The notes beneath the pieces are model-generated. The model searched no databases. It was not told the origin of the DNA and was given only the letters and a program-made list of their open reading frames with translations. 64,000 nucleotides of DNA from JAOTVV01 sp041602035 (lineage in GTDB: Bacteria; Gemmatimonadota; Gemmatimonadetes; Gemmatimonadales; GWC2-71-9): contig JBFIHA010000011.1 of assembly GCA_041602035.1 (NCBI GenBank), positions 18,834 to 82,833 on the forward strand. The letters run 5' to 3'. Shown here in pieces: positions 60,768 through 64,000 of the stretch; positions within the stretch are counted from its first letter, which is position 1, and every line of letters starts with the position of its first letter. Made by a program: the position numbers and the translations under genes.

Positions 60768-61718
60768 TCAGTGCGGCGGACCGAACTCCACGAGGGACGC
60801 CGTGGCGAGGCTCAGTGGATCCACGGAGATGGGTCCGTAGCGCGCGACCCAATGCAGGTGCGGACCCGTAACCCGACCGGTGGCGCCGACCTCGCCGATC
60901 ACCTGCCCCGTTGCCACGGTATCGCCGCGCTGAACGAGGATCCGGCTCAGATGCATATACACGGTCATGAGCCCGCGCCCATGGTCGAGATACACGACGT
61001 TTCCTGCGTAATAGAAGTCCCCGGTCAGGGCCACCACCCCGCGGTTGGCGGCCTGCACGGGCGTGCCGATCACGCCATTGAGATCCGTGCCCATATGTCG
61101 GCTCTGGATGGTGCCGTTGAATTCGCGGGCGTCGCCGAACCGGCTCGTCACGCGGCCGGCTACCGGGACGAGGAACTCACCCGACCACAGTCGGGGGGTT
61201 CCGTGAGACCGACGGGCCACGGCGGCGGCTTTGGATCGCTCCGTGGCTATGCGCGCTGCCAGTGCAGAGTCGGGCGGCTCGGCGAATCTCGGCGCCACCC
61301 GCAGCCGCTCCACCGTGAAGTCGCCGGCGGCCACCGGGATACGCACGGTGCGGTCCACGGCAGCCCCGGTGCGGTCGGGGATCGCGAGCAACAGCGGGGT
61401 GCTCGTCTGGGCGGTCACGGGAACCGCACCGAGGGCCCGGTACGATTGGATCCCATCCCACTCGAAATGCAGCGGCTGTCCGGCAAGGGTTCCGCGGATC
61501 GGTGCGGCGGGCCGGTCTGGTACCGTCGCTGGACCGTCGCCGTCGATCACCACGTGTACGATCGAGCCTTGTCGCGGTTGCTCCGGGTACCAACGAACCG
61601 ACGGCGTCGGCGTATCCTGGGCGCCCGCGGCGGCCATCAACGTCGCAAGCAGGCCGAGGCCGATTGCCACCGGGGCTCGGACGAAGACGGAGAGCGTGTC
61701 CCGTCGACTGCTAGCCAA
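60768..61718 (-). CDS. M23 metallopeptidase with signal peptide
   Basis: A periplasmic peptidoglycan peptidase of about 316 residues. The N-terminus (VAIGLGLLATLMAAAGA) is a signal; the LytM domain has SRFGDAREFNGTIQSRHMGTDLNG with the first zinc histidine near residue 225 and GPHLHWVARYG with the HxH pair. Best start is a TTG at 61718 that overlaps the uppS stop; no good Shine-Dalgarno is seen. It probably cuts peptidoglycan cross-links. Confidence 0.88.
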   Translation of the reverse strand: MASSRRDTLSVFVRAPVAIGLGLLATLMAAAGAQDTPTPSVRWYPEQPRQGSIVHVVIDGDGPATVPDRPAAPIRGTLAGQPLHFEWDGIQSYRALGAVPVTAQTSTPLLLAIPDRTGAAVDRTVRIPVAAGDFTVERLRVAPRFAEPPDSALAARIATERSKAAAVARRSHGTPRLWSGEFLVPVAGRVTSRFGDAREFNGTIQSRHMGTDLNGVIGTPVQAANRGVVALTGDFYYAGNVVYLDHGRGLMTVYMHLSRILVQRGDTVATGQVIGEVGATGRVTGPHLHWVARYGPISVDPLSLATASLVEFGPPH

Positions 61719-62442
61719 CGGCCGTGACGTGGCTGGGTTCGGCTGGGGCGGTGACCGCACCGAATCGGCGTTCCCGACGCTGGAATTCCGAGACGGCAAG
61801 GGCCAGGTCCTGGCGCCGGAAGTCGGGCCACAGGACGTTAGTGAAATACAGTTCTGCGTACGCGGATTCCCACAGCAGGAAATCCGAGAGCCGCTGCTCG
61901 CCGGCCGTTCGCACGATCAAGTCGGGGTGCGGGACGTTCCCGGCGAGGATCCGGTCGAGCAAGTTCAGCGAAATGTCGTCAGGACCGAGGTCGCCGCTCG
62001 ACACCTGACGGGAGACGATGCGGACGGCCTCGGTGAGTGCCCAGCGCGAGCCGTAGTCGATCGCCAGTCGGAGATGGAGCCGGCCGCCCCGAGCCGTGGC
62101 GTTCAGCGTGCGATCCAGCTCCCCGAGCGCGGAGGCGGGAATCCGGTCTCGGCGGCCCACGTGCGTGACGCGCACGCCGCTTTCCACCAACTCGGCCCGC
62201 TCCCGCCGGCAGTATTCACGGAGCAGCCAGAACAGGCGCCCCACCTCGCCCGGCGGGCGCTTCCAGTTGTCGGCCGAAAACGCGTAGAGGGTGAGCGTCG
62301 TGATCCCCATCTCGGGAGCACCACGGACCACATCCCGCACGCTGTCTACGCCCGCCAGATGCCCGCGCCACCGCGGCCGGCCCTGGGCTCGGGCCCACCG
62401 GCCGTTGCCGTCCATGATGATGCCGACATGCATCCCACTCAT
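61711..62442 (-). CDS. uppS: Isoprenyl transferase (undecaprenyl diphosphate synthase)
   Basis: Makes the C55 lipid carrier for cell-wall synthesis from farnesyl diphosphate. The 243-residue protein has IIMDGNGRWARAQGRPRWRGH near residue 9, FSADNWKRP, and RTAGEQRLSDFLLWESAYAE near residue 190, where the family serine is usually RTSGE. It overlaps the upstream regulator gene as ATGA and the M23 peptidase gene by eight bases, so envelope genes are together. Confidence 0.94.
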   Translation of the reverse strand: MSGMHVGIIMDGNGRWARAQGRPRWRGHLAGVDSVRDVVRGAPEMGITTLTLYAFSADNWKRPPGEVGRLFWLLREYCRRERAELVESGVRVTHVGRRDRIPASALGELDRTLNATARGGRLHLRLAIDYGSRWALTEAVRIVSRQVSSGDLGPDDISLNLLDRILAGNVPHPDLIVRTAGEQRLSDFLLWESAYAELYFTNVLWPDFRRQDLALAVSEFQRRERRFGAVTAPAEPSHVTAVG

Positions 62443-62762
62443 GTTCGCTCCAACGCGCCCCGTGCCTCGTTGAGAATGGCTTCCATCTGCTCGAGATAGG
62501 TTTCCAGCGCCCGTCGTCCCTTGGGCGTGAGTCGGTACTCGGTTTTCGGCCTCCGGTCCTCGAACCCCTTGAGTACCCGGATGTAGCCGGCGTCCTCGAG
62601 CTTGCGCGCATGGACGCTGAGGTTGCCGTCGGTCGTCTTCAGCACCTGCTTGAGGTCGGCGAAGCTCATGCCCTCTTCCGCCGCCAGCGCGGCGACGATG
62701 CCGAGGCGGATCCGCTCGTGGATGAGGCGGTCCAGCGTTTCGGACACGGCGCTAGCCACCAT
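62439..62762 (-). CDS. Winged-helix transcriptional regulator
   Basis: A 107-residue MarR/ArsR-like winged helix: GIVAALAAEEGMSFADLKQVLKTTDGNLSVHARKLEDAGYIRV, then KTEYRLTPKGRRALETYLEQM. The pattern is that of small transcriptional regulators that act with a membrane partner. It overlaps the membrane-protein gene by 11 bases and uppS by four, and likely regulates its own operon. Confidence 0.85.
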   Translation of the reverse strand: MVASAVSETLDRLIHERIRLGIVAALAAEEGMSFADLKQVLKTTDGNLSVHARKLEDAGYIRVLKGFEDRRPKTEYRLTPKGRRALETYLEQMEAILNEARGALERT

Positions 62763-63333
62763 GGCGCATCACGATGTCCAGACCGATCACCACGTGCAGT
62801 CCGCCAAATCCTGCCGCCATCAGCAAGAGCCCGATGGCTGGCTCGAGCAGGGCCGCGGCCCCCAAGAGCAGAAACGACATGCCCATCCAGCGGATCGCCC
62901 GAATGGAGAACTCGGCTCCGGCGGTCACACCCGCGCCGTACAACGCAAGCCACATGCCCGGCAGCAGGTGCTCCGAGCCTCCACGGCTGAGCGCCACCGT
63001 GAGCACCGCTCCGGCGGCCAGAGCGGGAACCATCACCCACACGAGACGTCGGATGGCGCCCGTCCAGATGGGCACGTCCATCACCTTCGCCTTGCGGATG
63101 TTGAACGCGGAAGCGGTCACGATGGAGATCGCCGCGGTGGGCATCCAGATCCGGAGATCGGCGTCGTGGGTGCCGCTCCAGGCCAACCACGCCGCAAGGA
63201 GGCCGACGAATCCCACCACGATCAGGCCCCATCCCGAGACGGCCGTGAAGGACGAGGCCGATTCCATCGTACGACGGATGTACGCCAGCGTCTCTTTCGC
63301 GCTTTCGCGATCCCCGTGCGTCGGAATGGTCAC
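62752..63333 (-). CDS. Six-helix membrane protein, partner of the regulator
   Basis: A 193-residue membrane protein with about six hydrophobic segments (AVSGWGLIVVGFVGLLAAWL, TAAISIVTASAF, LVWVMVPALAAGAVLTVAL and others). GTG after GGGGGGA is the best start. A PadR/MarR-type regulator and a membrane protein together is a common pair of unknown role. TATCAT near 63370 is a possible -10. Confidence 0.72.
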   Translation of the reverse strand: MTIPTHGDRESAKETLAYIRRTMESASSFTAVSGWGLIVVGFVGLLAAWLAWSGTHDADLRIWMPTAAISIVTASAFNIRKAKVMDVPIWTGAIRRLVWVMVPALAAGAVLTVALSRGGSEHLLPGMWLALYGAGVTAGAEFSIRAIRWMGMSFLLLGAAALLEPAIGLLLMAAGFGGLHVVIGLDIVMRHGG

Positions 63334-63420
63334 GGTCCCCCCAAGTGGAGCGGAGTAAAGGACTTTGTATGATAAAGTAGTGGCGTCCGGAGTCGCCGCC
63401 AAGGGGCCGGCCCGGAGGAG

Positions 63421-64000
63421 TCACGCCGCCCCCAGCACCCGCCGGGCCTCTCGGAAGATCCCGTGCCACATCACGCGGGTCAGTCGTCGGGTGTTCGTGT
63501 TCTGTCTGCTGGGGTGATACGAGCTGAGGAGCACGGTCCCGTCAGCCAGGGTCCGTCGGGCTCCATGAGCAAACGGCGGCCGCTCGCGCACTGGAAGTCG
63601 CTGCCACCATCCGGAGGCCTTGAGCCACTGCCGGTGCGCCATCTGGCCCAGCGTCACCACGACCCGGACTTCGGTCAGCAGCCGGAGCTCCGCCTCGAGG
63701 AACGGCTGACACCGGTCGAATTCCTCCTGGGTGGGACGGTTCCCGGGTGGAGCGCAGCGCGCCCCTGCCGTGATGTAGCAGTCGGTCAGCGTCAGCCCGT
63801 CGTCCCGACTCGTGGAATCCGGCTGACTCGCGAAGCCGGACGCGTGGAGCGCGCCGTACAGCCAATCGCCGCTGGTGTCGCCCGTGAACATCCTTCCAGT
63901 GCGGTTGGCACCATGAGCGGCCGGAGCCAGCCCGACCACGAGCAGCCGAGCCTGGGGATCACCAAATCCCGGCACCGGCCGCCCCCAATACTCCCAGTCG
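63421..64000 (-). CDS. Uracil-DNA glycosylase, family 5 (UdgB), N-terminus cut off
   Basis: Removes uracil and hypoxanthine from DNA. 193 codons are visible; the frame is still open at the right edge (DWEYWGRPVPGFGDP). Motif I is VVGLAPAAHGANRTGRMF, then GDTSGDWLYGAL, and the C-terminal SSYHPSRQNTNTRRL carries the second motif. Cysteines in CYITAGARCAPPGNR and FDRC belong to the iron-sulfur cluster; the remaining one is outside the window. The GLAPAAHG pattern is family 5, not family 4. Confidence 0.9.
   Translation of the reverse strand, partial: DWEYWGRPVPGFGDPQARLLVVGLAPAAHGANRTGRMFTGDTSGDWLYGALHASGFASQPDSTSRDDGLTLTDCYITAGARCAPPGNRPTQEEFDRCQPFLEAELRLLTEVRVVVTLGQMAHRQWLKASGWWQRLPVRERPPFAHGARRTLADGTVLLSSYHPSRQNTNTRRLTRVMWHGIFREARRVLGAA

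Noticed and set aside
1..64000. Transposons, integrases, CRISPR arrays, prophage
   Set aside because: No transposase or integrase motifs, direct repeats or spacer arrays were seen.

Overview
High-GC bacterial chromosome (about 66-68% G+C by eye), densely packed, with many 4-base GTGA/ATGA stop-start overlaps and many GTG starts. I infer Gemmatimonadota or a close relative with moderate confidence, from the mix of secreted carboxypeptidase-regulatory-like and DUF3108 proteins, a V4R protein, an SbcCD locus of archaeal type and the general operon style. There is no rRNA, so this is not proven. I saw no insertion sequence, prophage, CRISPR array or tRNA.

Layout. 1-7.8 kb (minus): lipoate and pyruvate dehydrogenase block, read thiO - lipA - pdhA - pdhB - pdhC - lpdA - small membrane protein - lipB (cut by the window edge). 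7.9-12.5 kb: small envelope proteins, a GT2 glycosyltransferase/DUF3108 pair, a lipoprotein, and a three-gene set (FmdB zinc ribbon, coiled-coil protein, RemA-like protein). 12.5-23.9 kb (minus): a gcvH - gcvP - lipM-like - oppABCDF run behind a clear sigma-70 promoter, with a sodium:solute symporter downstream. 23.9-27.5 kb: thymidine kinase, a CoaE/PIG-L fusion, HU, and a DEAD-box-like protein that has lost its catalytic motifs but keeps a DbpA-type RNA-binding domain.

27.6-42.3 kb (plus) is the most unusual part: twelve genes with junctions from a 14-base overlap to a 22-base gap, probably one transcript. It starts with a GrdB-like protein whose reading frame is interrupted by one in-frame TGA exactly where relatives have the first cysteine of a CxxC motif, so it is probably a selenoprotein. 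Next come a secreted P1-family peptidase, an aminotransferase-fold protein without the PLP lysine, an unknown protein and a secreted amidohydrolase. The run then continues into NurA, HerA, two related exported proteins, Mre11, Rad50 and a double GNAT protein. HerA-NurA-Mre11-Rad50 is the DNA-end-resection set known as an operon in archaea.

42.4-42.8 kb holds an RNA gene: a consensus promoter (TTGACG, 17 bases, TATTAT) followed by a long rod-like RNA with a 15-bp closing stem, best explained as 6S RNA. Its -10 element reads TATAAT on the other strand, where a small membrane protein gene begins. 42.8-64 kb is ordinary housekeeping: folE/SDR, acyl-CoA ligase, phosphoribosyltransferase, pyrimidine-nucleoside phosphorylase, a GroES-like protein, an ABC exporter with FtsX-type permease, GDSL esterase, cation antiporter, FAH-family hydrolase, Ada-like methyltransferase, M23 peptidase, UppS, a small regulator with a membrane partner, and a family 5 uracil-DNA glycosylase cut by the right edge.

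Start codons were chosen from Shine-Dalgarno sequences, overlaps with the upstream stop, and family N-termini; uncertain ones are flagged. Function names rest on motif recognition, not database searches.
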